Assembly (NCBI RefSeq): GCF_009389715.1
Contig: NC_052405.1
Coordinates: forward strand, 9,527,194-9,591,193
DNA length: 64,000 nt
Source: Phoenix dactylifera
Lineage: Eukaryota; Streptophyta; Magnoliopsida; Arecales; Arecaceae
Reading direction: 5' to 3'
The notes beneath the pieces are model-generated. The model was given only the letters and a program-made list of their open reading frames with translations. It was not told the origin of the DNA and searched no databases. Shown here one piece after another: positions 14,901-24,720 of this stretch; the first letter of the stretch is position 1, and every line of letters starts with the position of its first letter. The position numbers and the translations under genes are program-made.

Positions 14901-15261
14901 AGATTCTACATGTGAAGCAGAATACATTGCAGCACCTGATGCAGCCAAGGAAGCCGTATGGTTGCGCAAGTTCATCACCGAGCTGGGAGTGGCACCTTCC
15001 ATTGATGGTCCAGTTCCTATATTTTGTGATAACACTGGAGCCATAGCTCAGGCAAAGGAACCTAAAGCACATCAGCGGACCAAGCATATTCTGCGACGTT
15101 ATCACCTGGTTCGAGAGATTATAGAACGAGGTGATATTGATCTTCAGAAAATTGACACAAAAGAAAATCTAGCTGACCCATTTACCAAAGTCCTCGGCAT
15201 CAAAGAGTTCAACGAACACAAGTCGAAGATGGGTATTAGATACTGTGCCGATTGGCTTTAG
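11905..15261 (+). CDS. Copia polyprotein with internally deleted gag
   Basis: 1118 residues, one open frame, start in GAAATGGCC context. Seen in order: gag N-terminus (1-29, LRSLLDNDKLTSPNFNNWYR); zinc knuckle C47-x2-C50-x4-H55-x4-C60; aspartic protease DTG at 104-106; integrase zinc site (His-239, His-243, Cys-269, Cys-272) and catalytic Asp-299, Asp-362, Glu-398 (DD35E); reverse transcriptase with KTAFLNGDLEEEVYM at 709-723 and YVDD at 791-794; RNase H with Asp-963, Glu-1004, Asp-1042. All enzyme active-site residues are present. The usual gag core of roughly 200 residues between the N-terminal stretch and the knuckle is missing, in frame, at about residue 30. The enzymes may work, but self-packaging is doubtful. 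The stop (TAG, 15259-15261) lies 13 bp before the 3' LTR and abuts the purine tract. Confidence 0.95.
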   Translation: MATSLSLRSLLDNDKLTSPNFNNWYRKLKTQHSQTKRIKDDQSQAECFYCKKQGHWKRNCPQYLTSLDPNRLSKRKGQSVADQGIYMITPCNFSICDNSTWVLDTGSPFNICNSLQGLQVNERFENSERFLNVGDGRSVPVLALGNLKLVFNSHVVVLSDCHYCPAFLLNVISVGLLAMNGYEISIKKYSCDIIMNGVTVMNGQLSNGIYLLSQLVNVMYTSSKRPRIDNVTDVYLWHHRLGHINKNRMNRLSKEGILNVNDCESLTTCESCLLGKMTKSPFTGKGERASDLLTLVHSDVCGPISTDARGGYSYFITFTDDLSRYGYVYLMRHKSEAFEMFKLYRNEVEKQTGKSIKTLRSDRGGEYLSNEFLTYLGENGILSQWTPPGTPQYNGVSERRNRTLLDMVRSMMGFASLPISFWGYALESACYILNKVPSKSVNKTPHEMWTGRKPMLSHLRVWGCPAYVKRLKTDKLEPKSDKCFFVGYPKETKGYYFYFAEEQKLFVSNRAVFLEKEFLSEGTKSSNVELREVQHVEDPTPSTELVESDLIRSDPEPILDAPLRRSGRVPRQPDRYYGFLVQDGDPVELDENNEDPITYMDAMQRHDSDAWLGAMQSEMESMKVNDVWTLVDPPEGIKPIGCKWIFKRKRGADGKVETYKTRLVAKGYRQRYGIDYDETFSPVAMLKSIRIMLAIAAHLDYEIWQMDVKTAFLNGDLEEEVYMMQPEGFISADESKVCKLQKSIYGLKQASRSWNIRFDKVIKSYGFIKNEEEPCIYKWANGSVIIFLVLYVDDILLIGNDIPALQGIKVWLSSQFAMKDLGEASYILGMKIYRDRSRRLLGLSQSTYIDTILKRFSMINSKKGYLPMGHGINLSKRDCPTTSQERETMDRIPYASAVGSIMYAMTCTRPDVAYSLGVVSRYQSDPGSNHWKVVKTILKYLRNTKDQWLVYGDSDLKLEGYTDSSFQSDQDDSKSVSGYIFTLKGGAICWKSSKQHTVADSTCEAEYIAAPDAAKEAVWLRKFITELGVAPSIDGPVPIFCDNTGAIAQAKEPKAHQRTKHILRRYHLVREIIERGDIDLQKIDTKENLADPFTKVLGIKEFNEHKSKMGIRYCADWL

Positions 15262-15274
15262 GCTAAGTGGGAGT

Positions 15275-17904
15275 TGTTGGGAATTGTATCCTAAATGTCA
15301 ATCGTCAGCATATTGATGATTGAATTTTGTAAATGAATTGATAAATTAATAAAGTATTATTTGGCATTATTCATCATTTCATCTTCAAATGAACTCTTAT
15401 ATGATGAAGTCCTTAGGACTTATGTTATGATAAAGGAGGATTTATCTTTTAGTCCTTAAACTTGTTCGCGACCAAATGATATGTTGTTACTAGGACGACA
15501 ACATTATCGAGATTAGGTCGTTGTGTGACATATACGTTGGTTGTCCTCTTAACCAAGGAGTGTGGAGACACTGGTATGCCATACAGGTGAAGTGTAGGAG
15601 TACATTTCACTGAACGTGACCAATTTCGGAACGCTCTACTGTCGAGAGATGTTCCGAGTGGATATGGATATAAGTTTGGCCCTCTGACCTGAGATCGCAA
15701 CCTGTGACTAGCAAGCAACTCACTGTACTTTGGTACCGGACTACCTGAATTTCTAATTCAGTGACGGAAGGTCACTGGGTGCAATCAAGTACTTGCGTAG
15801 TCAGTTGTGAGTCGAGATGGAATTGACCCCTCCTGCAAACAGGAGATAATGTCTTGTGATTAATTTAGCAAAACCTTGGCCAGGGTAATCTCAGTGAGGA
15901 GTCACGGGATATCTAAAGTTAATCACATAATGGATGTACTAATTATAGGGTTGACAGTGAGCTCTAAGTCATCCTGGCATTAGGAGTCAAAGGGATTGAA
16001 TTATACAGTAACCATAGTTCAGGGTTCCAGAATATTTGCTTCGCATATATTCGGCCTATTCGGACGTCGGGTACCATTGCTAGATGGTCACATCGATTAG
16101 TGTAGGAAGTCGTTCCTATACTACCGGCTTAGGTTCGAACCTATGAGGTCACACGCATAGAAGATTCCTGATTGATCAAGAAGGCTGATGAATGATTAAG
16201 AATCATTCAGGGATAATTTGGTCAATTCGATTGACAAATTATCTTATAAAATAATTAAAGTAATTATCAGAGGATTAATTAGTAATTAGATTGCTAATGA
16301 ACTCAATTGGATTGAGTAATTAGACTAAGGATGAGCCAAATTGAATTAGATTCAATTCTGGGCTCAATCAGGGTTTTTGACCTGATTGGATTAGGTCTGA
16401 ATCAAGAGGACTTAGGTTGACCAAATTAAATTAGATTAAATTTGTGCTTAATTAGGGATTGACCTAATTGGATTAGGTTCAACCCATGGTAATTGAATCA
16501 TTCTAATTGTTAGGATTTAATTAAATTAAATGGGTTTGATCTGAAACTATTCGGATCTTGAAATCCACTTGTCACATATCCATGCATGGCGCCATAAATT
16601 GATTTTTAATATGATTAAAAATTAATTTAATTTATTTAATGGTGCCATGGGACACTTGGCAACATCAGGGACCTCTTTCATCATTAGATGGGTCGAAATG
16701 GAGAGATAAATTCATGAAAAGAATTGGATAAGATCAAATTCTCTCTCTTCATGACATATGCCATCCTTATCTTTATCTCACTTCTAATTAAGGTTGAATT
16801 TCGAATTTAATCACCACAAAATCACCACGTGACCCTCTAATCTGATTAGGGGCATGGGAATTTCGAAATTGAAAGAGGGAAGTGGCAACATGATGAATGG
16901 TTTAGATTAGATCAAGCTTCATCATGTAATGGCACATGAACTTGAATTTTGAATTCAAAATTCAAAACCCCACAAAATCCTCCACAAATATGGGATGGTT
17001 GGCATGAAGTTAGGTAGGAGAGCAACATTAAAAGGACCTCCATCATCTGGTGGTCGAATTCAAGGAAAAAAGAGAGAAAAAGAAGAAGAAAAAAGGGAAA
17101 AGAAAAGAGAGGAACCCTAGTTCATGCATGGAAAAATTCTGCATTCAATCTAGCTGACTTCTTCCTCCTCTAAGTCCATCGCGCCATTAGTGTTAGGGGT
17201 CCCTGATAAGAGTCTTTAGATCAGATCTAAGTCCTCTTCAATCCCTTTAAACCTTTCCTCCAAGTTCTTCCAAGAAGGCGGATCAAAAGTTGATAGTGTT
17301 TGGAAGATCAAATTTCAGCCTCAAGAAATTCTGCGCAAGCTAGCACTTCCGCAGGATTGGATCTCTTCAGGAACTTCGCGTGGACTTTTCGTAGAGGCCA
17401 TTCGTGTGCGTGGCTGCGAAGTCGAGGATCAGATCCACAAGTTTCATCCATCATAAAAGGTATTAATCCTACATTAATCTTTTATTATGGTGTCAAGATC
17501 TAGGTCTGATTCCCCGAGGTTTTACCCTCTTTTGGGGCTCCTCACGGAGATATCTCCAGAATCCATTCAATGGATATTCGGAGATTAATCGGAATAGAGT
17601 TCTTAAGTTTCAGATCTGATAGTTAATCATGCATGAAAGTTTTAGCATAATTGTTTAAACGATTCCGGCATAATCCTATGTGTTCTTAAGGTGCTGATTT
17701 CTAGATTTGATCTTGTAAGCATGCATGAATTAAATTGTTTGATTCGATTTTTCCGCTGCGTTTTAAAACTTAAAAAGAACTACGTATGGCTTGATCCCCC
17801 TTATGAAGGGGTACGTAGGCAACCCGATCAGGTTCAGCCATGGTTTTAAAAAAAAAAAAAAAAAACCGCATGCTTAACACCGAAGAACCTAGGATTCACT
17901 TTCA
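15275..17904 (+). repeat. 3' LTR of the Copia element
   Basis: Aligns with the 5' LTR over its full length, with about nine substitutions (for example TTTGAGTCC to TTTTAGTCC, CCAGGATAAT to CCAGGGTAAT) and a longer A-run near 17847-17866. It ends TTTCA just before the ACCTT duplication. Confidence 0.95.
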
Positions 17905-19183
17905 ACCTTTAGGTGCAGTTATCGTATGATACAGTCTTTCTATCGTGGATCTTCTACAGATCGGAGGTCATGGATAACTCGTCAAACCCTATCGTCTGTC
18001 ATATGTCTAGATTTATTCGACTTAAGTTCGAGAGTGGAAAACTCTTTCTTTACTATACATACTGTCCTGGCCAAGGTCTTACGAACTCAGTCTTATAAAT
18101 CACATAGGATCGATCACTCCTCATTTATCAGGGTCGATAGATTACATGTAGGTGCATACCCTACTTCTACAGTGAACCTACTGCAGCCAATCTACACTAC
18201 AAGGACTCATATGACTAGAGACCATGTATATGTGTAGTCAAACTACAATAACCTCACTGTGAGTAGCCGAAGCACCGCAGGTCAAAGGATCAGTCACACT
18301 ACTACAACATCAAACAAGTCACTGACGAGTGGATAGACATCCAAGTGACTTCTTGTCTTGGTCACGCTCAGTACCCTTGTTCTCTAATAAGCACCTGCAC
18401 TATCACTTCAGTGTCCCTACACTGTGGACTCAAGTCTCGTCCATCCATAAGGAAAGCGATATGTGCACTGATCTCATCGAATCGATCACCGTCATCATGA
18501 TGATCTATTGATCAGGAGCATTTAGAAATTAATCACCAATGATACATGGCTCAAATTCTCAACTCTTGAGAATATGTATCATCATATTATTAATTCCTTG
18601 GACGATTCATAGACATATAAACAATATGAATGAAAAAGATGCCCATTTATTATTCAATAATAATAAAGTCAAGTACAAAACTATGTCTCAGACTTAATAA
18701 TGTGTCAGCCAGATTGGCTTCTAGGGCATATATCTAACAAATATATTATGATATAATGTAATATAATGTTATATTTATAGTATAATATAATAAAAAAGGT
18801 ATAAAATATTATAATTATTAGTATAGATAAATTTTTCATAATATAACATAATATTAAATTATTTAACATAACATATTAATGTATTATGATATAATGTAAT
18901 ATAATATTATATTTATAGTATAATACAATAATAAAGATATAAAATATTATAATTATTAATGTAAATTAATTTTTCGTCCTCCTGCAGATTTTCAAAATTA
19001 TAAAGGGATATTTTGTGTAATTGTTATATTTTATTACGGATATTTTGGTCAAAAAAATAGCTTTCCGACAGGGACCTAAAGAATTTTTTTCGAAAAACTC
19101 CAAAATGGAGCTTCTCCCAAAAAGCTGTTTTTAACTTTTTGGAAAAGCTAAAACAACTTTCCAAAATTTTTACCAAACACCCC

Positions 19184-20500
19184 TTTTTTAATCTTAAAGC
19201 ATTTTTGGAGGGCGAGAAAGCGTTTTTTGGCCCTCCGAAAGCTCCTTTAAACGAGGCCTCAGTAATCTTTAGCACCGGCCAATCACACATGTTGTGCTTC
19301 CACGTATAGATTAAGATTTGCAAAATTTGTTTTGGTTGAGTTATATCATTTGTTTTAACTGATATTTGAATAGTATTTTGCTCTGTATTGAGTAAGATTT
19401 GGTAAGTTTTAAGTGAGTAGGTTTGGCTGCCACTTGGCGCTAGGCTGCAAAACTATCCTATATTAAGTCGCAACTTGCAACTAATTTTGCATGTATCCAA
19501 ATTGCAAATAGATTCGCTGTTGCAACCTGGTGGCTAAATGTCGGTCCTATAAGAGGAGTTTGAAGGCTGCCATATAAATTCTCAAGTGAGCTCACCAAGA
19601 TTATACTTCCATTAATATGCATGTAAACCTACATCACAATTCAAATGTCCAGAGTTTGGACGCCCCAAAATCAAATGATCCGAGGAATCAAAAATGTCAT
19701 CGCAGAAAACCTGAATTTGGATGTGGTTATTTTTCCACATATAACTCAATTCACCATGCCCCCCAAAATCTAGCCCCTCAATCATTTGGAGATAAACTTC
19801 TTCAACCACAATCTTAATTGAAAATTTGGGTCTTAGATCATTCACCATATGATCCACAGAGAGGGGAAGGGAAAGATATCTCTTTGCATCATCATATACA
19901 GAATGCCATTGGGCAAAATCCTGGTACCCAAATAAACTTCATGCTACATGACAAGGTGCAATTCACAGGAACGGTGCAACAAAGGATTGCAGTATGAAAC
20001 ACCAATCTGCATGTAATATTGGAAATGGAACATTTTTTTTAAAAAAATGCCTCTCTTGGTACCAAGGTTGGGCCCTAGGAGTTGAACAATGAAAAAAAAT
20101 ATCAGAAACATGAATTTACCTAGTTAAATTTTGATCAAGCAACCACGAATATGGAAGTCAGAGCAGGACAAACCTCATCACCGTCTGAAGCCATTGGAAG
20201 AGTGAATTTTCTTGCAGCGTAGCCATTCCTACGAAGCAATGTCTGGAGACTGAAGCAAACATGGGAGAGAACGGGTGATCAAAGTCTTGGATTCAAATGT
20301 ATTTATCCCACTTGGGGATATAACTGGATTAGCATGGCAGAACTCTAGCGTGTTAGTCAGCTGGCATGACACGCCTTTTCCTCCACCTTTGAGGGTAATC
20401 ACTAATCAGCTGGCATCATATACATCAGTTGCCGCAGAAAGATCGTGAGGCTAATTCCTTTTGTTTAAAAAGCCATTTTTTTCACACCTTCTATTTTCTA
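19184..20500. other. No gene recognised
   Basis: 19190-19260 has the look of another element end (on the minus strand TTACTGAGGCCTCGTTTAAAGG), but no partner end was found. At 20160-20280 the minus strand has a short open frame (reading LQTLLRRNGYAARKFTLPMA) that looks like an organelle-targeting first exon ending at a weak donor GAG|GTTTG. I could not find downstream exons, so it is not called. Confidence 0.3.
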
Positions 20501-21000
20501 TAACAATCCAAAATTATATCCAAAATGGCTAGTGAAAATATTATTTGGATTCTTTAATTTTATATAAATATCCAACATTTATCCAGCGAATAACTGATGT
20601 GAAATTAAACACACAAGTCCTCACATACTTTCTTGTTTAAGCCTCCTCGTCAGACTAAGGATTCAAATCTAAACACCACCACGATCGACCTGTGGTCAGC
20701 CTTAATAAATCAATGTTTCAGTGCCCCCTAATCCACATAGATTATGGACTGAATCCACTCTGATACCATTTGTAACAACTCAAAACTTCATCCAAAATGA
20801 TTAGCAAGAAAATATTATTTGAATAACCGATATAAGACTAAACACACGTCCGCACGGATCTTCATGTAGCTCTGATATCATTTGTAACAACCTAAGACTT
20901 GAATATTATTTAAATTTCTTGATCATGTACAAGTACTCAAAATCTAACAAATAACCGATGTAAAATTCAACATACATCCACACAAATCTTTACATCTTCC
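20501..21000 (-). mobile_element. Cluster of small LTR-like units (TRIM-type relic)
   Basis: Three related units start TAACAA(T/C)(C/T) at 20501, 20773 and 20885 and share ATATTATTTG and ATAACCGATGTAAAATT-type motifs. Between them the plus strand reads CTCTGATACCA (20758-20768) and CTCTGATATCA (20870-20880). On the minus strand these are TGGTATCAGAG and TGATATCAGAG, a primer-binding-site sequence directly after a unit end. This is the layout of terminal-repeat retrotransposons in miniature, degenerate and with shared LTRs. No coding capacity. Confidence 0.5.
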
Positions 21001-21643
21001 CATGCCGTGAACGTACAAAATCAGAGCAAATTTTCCACCATACATTGTACACAAGATCAAAAATGGCATAATTGCACAACCAGCTGCATAATGATGATTG
21101 AATGAACATCCAATAGTTTCCTGAGTACATCACTGAGAAAATAAAAAAGAATAAGATAATATGAATATGCATCAAGCTGGAGAATTTCATCATCAGGATA
21201 ACCAGCATCATGCTCTGCTGGTGGTGAGGACTGAGGATTGGAATAAGTTGCAACTTGCGAGTCAATCATTTATGCCCAAAACAGCTCATTCAGAGAACAA
21301 GCTTTCACTAGATACAGCTCAGCGACATCCAGGCAGACCAAAGTTTCCACTGTAGCAAAACCTGCTTACAGCTCACAACCACCTGTACTGGACCTATCAT
21401 CAGTCTAACATAGCTGCGGGGATTCCCCACCTACACAAGACTCAAGACTACAGTACAGCCCTGCACATTAGAGGAAATAACACAACAAAATTGAAAATAT
21501 ACCAATATGAACAATGAGCAAACCTTGTTTAAATGTTCGACTGCCAGAAACACCTTTACATTAGTACTTTCTTTACCACAAAACTGATATCATTTGAGAG
21601 AACAGAAAGAGAAGGAAAAAAAAAAAAAACTTGCAGATCGTTC

Positions 21644-22828
21644 TTAGATTGTCGGAACTTCTCTAAGTGGAACCATGGGCCTGCCAGGGAGCGGGGGGGA
21701 CCCAGAAGGTGAACCAATGTAGAGGGAACCCCGAGCAAAGAAGCGAACATCGCCTATGCCTTCTGTTTGTGGGGATTCATCCTTGATCATAGTGCGAAAA
21801 GATATGGAGCCAGGCTTGGTGGATGCATCAGAGTTCCTACCTGTGTCTTGATGGCTCTGGTTAGCAATGAGAGAAGCACCATCATAATAGTAGTCATCAA
21901 ATGGCATTCCTTCAATTTCTATGTGCCCTGTGTCTCTCAGTGCCAGGGAATCGGCCACAGGGAAATATACTAGCATACACATCCCCACCATGGTGCAAAA
22001 TAACAGCATGAGGAAGGCTAGGAACACAATGGCCTCATAGACCAAATTGCCTGGGCGGGGGAGGACAGAGAACCCAAGGAGGAGAACCCTAAATGGCAGG
22101 AAGAGGATAACTGAAGACATCAGCACATAAACTCTTCGTCGCAGTCCCTTGTTGATCACCAAGGACAACAACCGGGTTCCAACACATGTGACACAGCTGA
22201 TCAGAAGGACATAAAAAATCCCAAGAACTATAGTGCTCAGTAAGGGATAAGTGCATACACTGCTGTCATTGGTTAAAGAATAGGTGCATGTGAAGAACTT
22301 TGACATCTTTGTTCTCTTGCTGCTCTTCTCATTATTAAACATGGGTCCAACTAAAATCAGGACAAATTGCATGATGAATATCGGAAGGCAAGAAAAGAGA
22401 ACGTAGCTGATGGTCTTTCTGTTCCATCGTTGGCTCAGAGTGTCCGATTGCCTCTTCTGCAATGCGGCATGGAGAAGGAATGCAAGCATCAAAAACATAC
22501 TTGGTTCTGCAAACCCTAAATTTGAGAGGACATAGAATTTGCAGACACTCTTCTGCCATGGTTGGCTGGAAAAGGGACTTCCTTTTTCTTTCAGAAAAGT
22601 TAGCCTAACAATCTCTCCAAAACCCCACCAAATTGCAACTAGAATCAGAGCAATGCGAGCAATCCAAGGCCCATTAAAGTAATTGAGCTGGGCAAAACCT
22701 CTTCGTCGGATCTGTAACTGGAAGTACAAAGAACGATATATGCAGACTAGGCCCAGAATAGCAGTTAGAGAGACGAGGGATATCGTCACCACACCGATTG
22801 CATCGGCAGCGATTCTGGTCAGGGGCAT
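21644..22828 (-). CDS. Plant seven-helix membrane protein of unknown function
   Basis: 394 residues in one uninterrupted coding exon. The frame is open upstream to 22913, but the first in-frame ATG is at 22828-22826 (MPLTRIAADAIG), the N-terminus I recall for this plant-specific family; that recollection is not checked. Seven hydrophobic helices are visible at about residues 11-32, 56-76, 107-123, 141-163, 195-219, 233-253 and 265-287, followed by a hydrophilic tail of about 105 residues rich in Ser, Asp and Pro. Conserved-looking stretches are FNGPWIARI (51-59) and AIWWGFGEIVRL (65-76). Cysteines at 181, 192 and 212 may form disulfides (inference). Function is unknown; a receptor-like or scaffold role is only suggested by topology. 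A 5' untranslated intron precedes the coding exon. Confidence 0.88.
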   Translation of the reverse strand: MPLTRIAADAIGVVTISLVSLTAILGLVCIYRSLYFQLQIRRRGFAQLNYFNGPWIARIALILVAIWWGFGEIVRLTFLKEKGSPFSSQPWQKSVCKFYVLSNLGFAEPSMFLMLAFLLHAALQKRQSDTLSQRWNRKTISYVLFSCLPIFIMQFVLILVGPMFNNEKSSKRTKMSKFFTCTYSLTNDSSVCTYPLLSTIVLGIFYVLLISCVTCVGTRLLSLVINKGLRRRVYVLMSSVILFLPFRVLLLGFSVLPRPGNLVYEAIVFLAFLMLLFCTMVGMCMLVYFPVADSLALRDTGHIEIEGMPFDDYYYDGASLIANQSHQDTGRNSDASTKPGSISFRTMIKDESPQTEGIGDVRFFARGSLYIGSPSGSPPLPGRPMVPLREVPTI

Positions 22829-24720
22829 CACCCAAAACACAGATTCCACGCATGCTCTCTGCCAGCAAGGATACCAAAGTTGCCCGCAGGTACGGCTAAA
22901 TCAGCCACCTCCTCAAGAGTATGGAATAGATTTGTTTTGTATCAAGCACCACTAGCCTTCTCATGTGCAACAATCATTATTTCCATCCTTGAGAGTATGC
23001 TTCAGTTGTCAAACCACCAATAACCATCTATAATCCAAAAGAATAATTGTCCCACCGCTTCATTCAATCCAAAACCTTGAAATAATACTTCTTGTTAATG
23101 GAGCTGCGTGCAGTAGATTTCTTGTGCATATGAAACTTAACAGAAACCCTATAGAACAGAAAATGAAATGTCACAAAGGCTACAATTTAAAAGACACTAA
23201 ATGATAAATGTTACTTCCAATAATAGAAAAATAGTTTAGATTGAAAAAGAAAAGAGCAATTGTTAGCAGATAGACAACTTCAATATACTTCAGGGGCTGC
23301 ATTTTTCGCACTCATCTTCAATATAACATATATTCCAATGAGATTAATGTAAAAACTAGCAAAAAGGAAAAACTACCAAAAAGGCAAAACCACTGGAACA
23401 ACATTGTAACGGTCTTTGATTACATTATACTATCATAGAATCTCCTTTTTCTTTCTCTTTTTTGGTGATGAACAACACATGCATTTACAGTGTTAGAAAC
23501 ATCATACAAAAATGCACATTAAATATATCTATACAGGAATAAGAACAACCTAGGTTTTTTTATAACTAACCAGGAATATCAACTGCCTCATGAAAATTAA
23601 AGTCCACCTCAAGACTCAACTTGGCAATTAAGTAACTAACAAGTACAAAGTTATGCCTACAAACATTGCAATCACAATAATTGGCGCAAATTAAGCCAGT
23701 GAAAAGATTAGGAACAAGATTATACTTTTATTTGATTTCCTTACTACATCGCTGTTCCTAGTTTATACTTCCTCTAAGAAGTCACTAAAGCAGAGAACAA
23801 TAAGAGTGCTGAAGCAATTTCAAATTCAGCAACTACATGTTATAAAAAGATTTTTAAAACCGATAACAAAGGACAATTCAGACATCGGTCACCTTTTGTA
23901 AAATATAAAAATAAGTAAGGAAGAAAATCCTATTTAGATAACACTTTGCATTAAAGAATCTGTTGAAACCTCAAAAAACCAAACTTTGGCTGCAGTTTTA
24001 TACCATCCAGAATTTCAATACCATATATGAACTCTTTGAGGTCAAAGCAAACCACATTAAATCCAAGCACGAACTACTTCATTGACTCAAACGAAAAAGT
24101 ATGAACTACAGCTTTAAACAAAAAGAAATCATTTTTACGTTTGAATATTAGCAAGAATAACTAAAAAAGACCTTTTTCTTCAACCAAAAAAAATACCCCA
24201 TTACATCAAAAACCATAGAATCATACAAATCTCTGCTGTATATCCACAAATCGCAAAAGATATCGCATCACAAGAACAAAAAAAAAAAACCCAACAAATT
24301 AAGCTTACGTTCCACCATTTAACATGAACCAGATACCGAATTCACCCAAGAAAAAAAATATAAAAATAGAAACAAAGGGACAAGCACGAGTACCTCCAGC
24401 AATATTACAAGCATTTGATCAAAAATCCGAGGCGAAGAGATCTTATCAGAAAGAACGCCCCGATCTCGAGCATTTCAAGAGAGATACAGAACGAAATCCC
24501 GCGATGCCGGCCTCGGACGTGAGCTCTCGAAGCGGGAATCCGGATTCGAGGAGACTCGAAGGAGATCAGGTAGCTTTCGTCCTCGTAGATCGAAACCCTA
24601 GCTATGGAGATGAGAGACTGCGAGAGAGAGGGTGGAGGAGAGGTGAGGGGAGGAGAATGAAAGGAACAAAGAAAAAGCAAGGGGGTGGGGTGAGGGTGAA
24701 GCAGGGGAGAGAGGTTGGGT
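22829..24720 (-). promoter_or_regulatory. 5' untranslated exon, leader intron and promoter of the seven-helix gene
   Basis: A GC-richer block at about 24394-24700 (minus strand) carries CT-rich leader sequence, AGCTAGGGTTTCGATC and a good donor CTGGAG|GTACTC (exon end 24394). The likely acceptor is near 22859 (TTGCTGGCAG) or near 22899 (CTGATTTAG), giving a leader intron of about 1.5 kb. The intron is AT-rich and otherwise featureless. With either acceptor an out-of-frame ATG (22853) lies upstream of and overlaps the main start, a possible upstream reading frame. Confidence 0.55.

Larger units (their letters stand above)
7369..17904 (+). mobile_element. Near-intact Copia LTR retrotransposon, 10.5 kb
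   Basis: The 5' LTR is 7369-9995 (2627 bp) and the 3' LTR is 15275-17904 (2630 bp). Both start TGTTGGGAATTG and end CACTTTCA. A perfect 5-bp target duplication ACCTT lies at 7364-7368 and 17905-17909. A primer-binding site follows the 5' LTR and a purine-rich tract (AAGTGGGAG, about 15265-15273) precedes the 3' LTR. By eye I count nine substitutions plus small A-run length changes between the LTRs, about 0.3 percent, so the insertion is recent. One unbroken polyprotein frame fills 11905-15261. It inserted into the older solo LTR. Domain order INT-RT-RNase H makes it Copia; LTR size and sequence suggest the BARE/Angela-like group (inference). Confidence 0.95.
5884..18739 (-). mobile_element. 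Solo LTR of a Copia-type element, about 2.3 kb, interrupted
   Basis: Only 5884-7368 and 17910-18739 belong to it (2315 bp); the rest is a later insertion. On the plus strand it begins TGTTAGGATCCC and ends ATATATCTAACA, giving the 5'-TG...CA-3' ends of an LTR with a 6-bp inverted repeat. It is flanked by AATGT (5879-5883) and AATAT (18740-18744), a 5-bp target duplication with one change. Read on the minus strand it starts TGTTAGATATATGCCCTAG, resembling the LTR start of Angela/BARE-type Copia elements as I remember it, hence the strand. No second LTR or internal domain is present, so I call it a solo LTR. Confidence 0.7.
5500..19183. mobile_element. AT-rich DNA-element relic, split by the LTR nest
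   Basis: The left arm (5500-5883) begins GTGTTTGGTG and the right arm (18740-19183) ends ACCAAACACCC, inverted to each other over about nine bases, as in many hAT-type non-autonomous elements. Both arms share the same AT-rich filler. Without the inserted retrotransposons it would be about 0.8 kb. The right arm holds two copies of a 138-bp unit starting at 18745 and 18883, and the end of the left arm matches the end of that unit (TTAAATTATTTAATATAACA). This shows the two arms were once contiguous. Target duplication is uncertain (TCTTA may flank both ends). Confidence 0.45.

Noticed and set aside
19612..20280. Minus-strand frames, including a presequence-like peptide at 20160-20280
   Set aside because: No downstream exons found and the donor is weak; not enough to call a gene.
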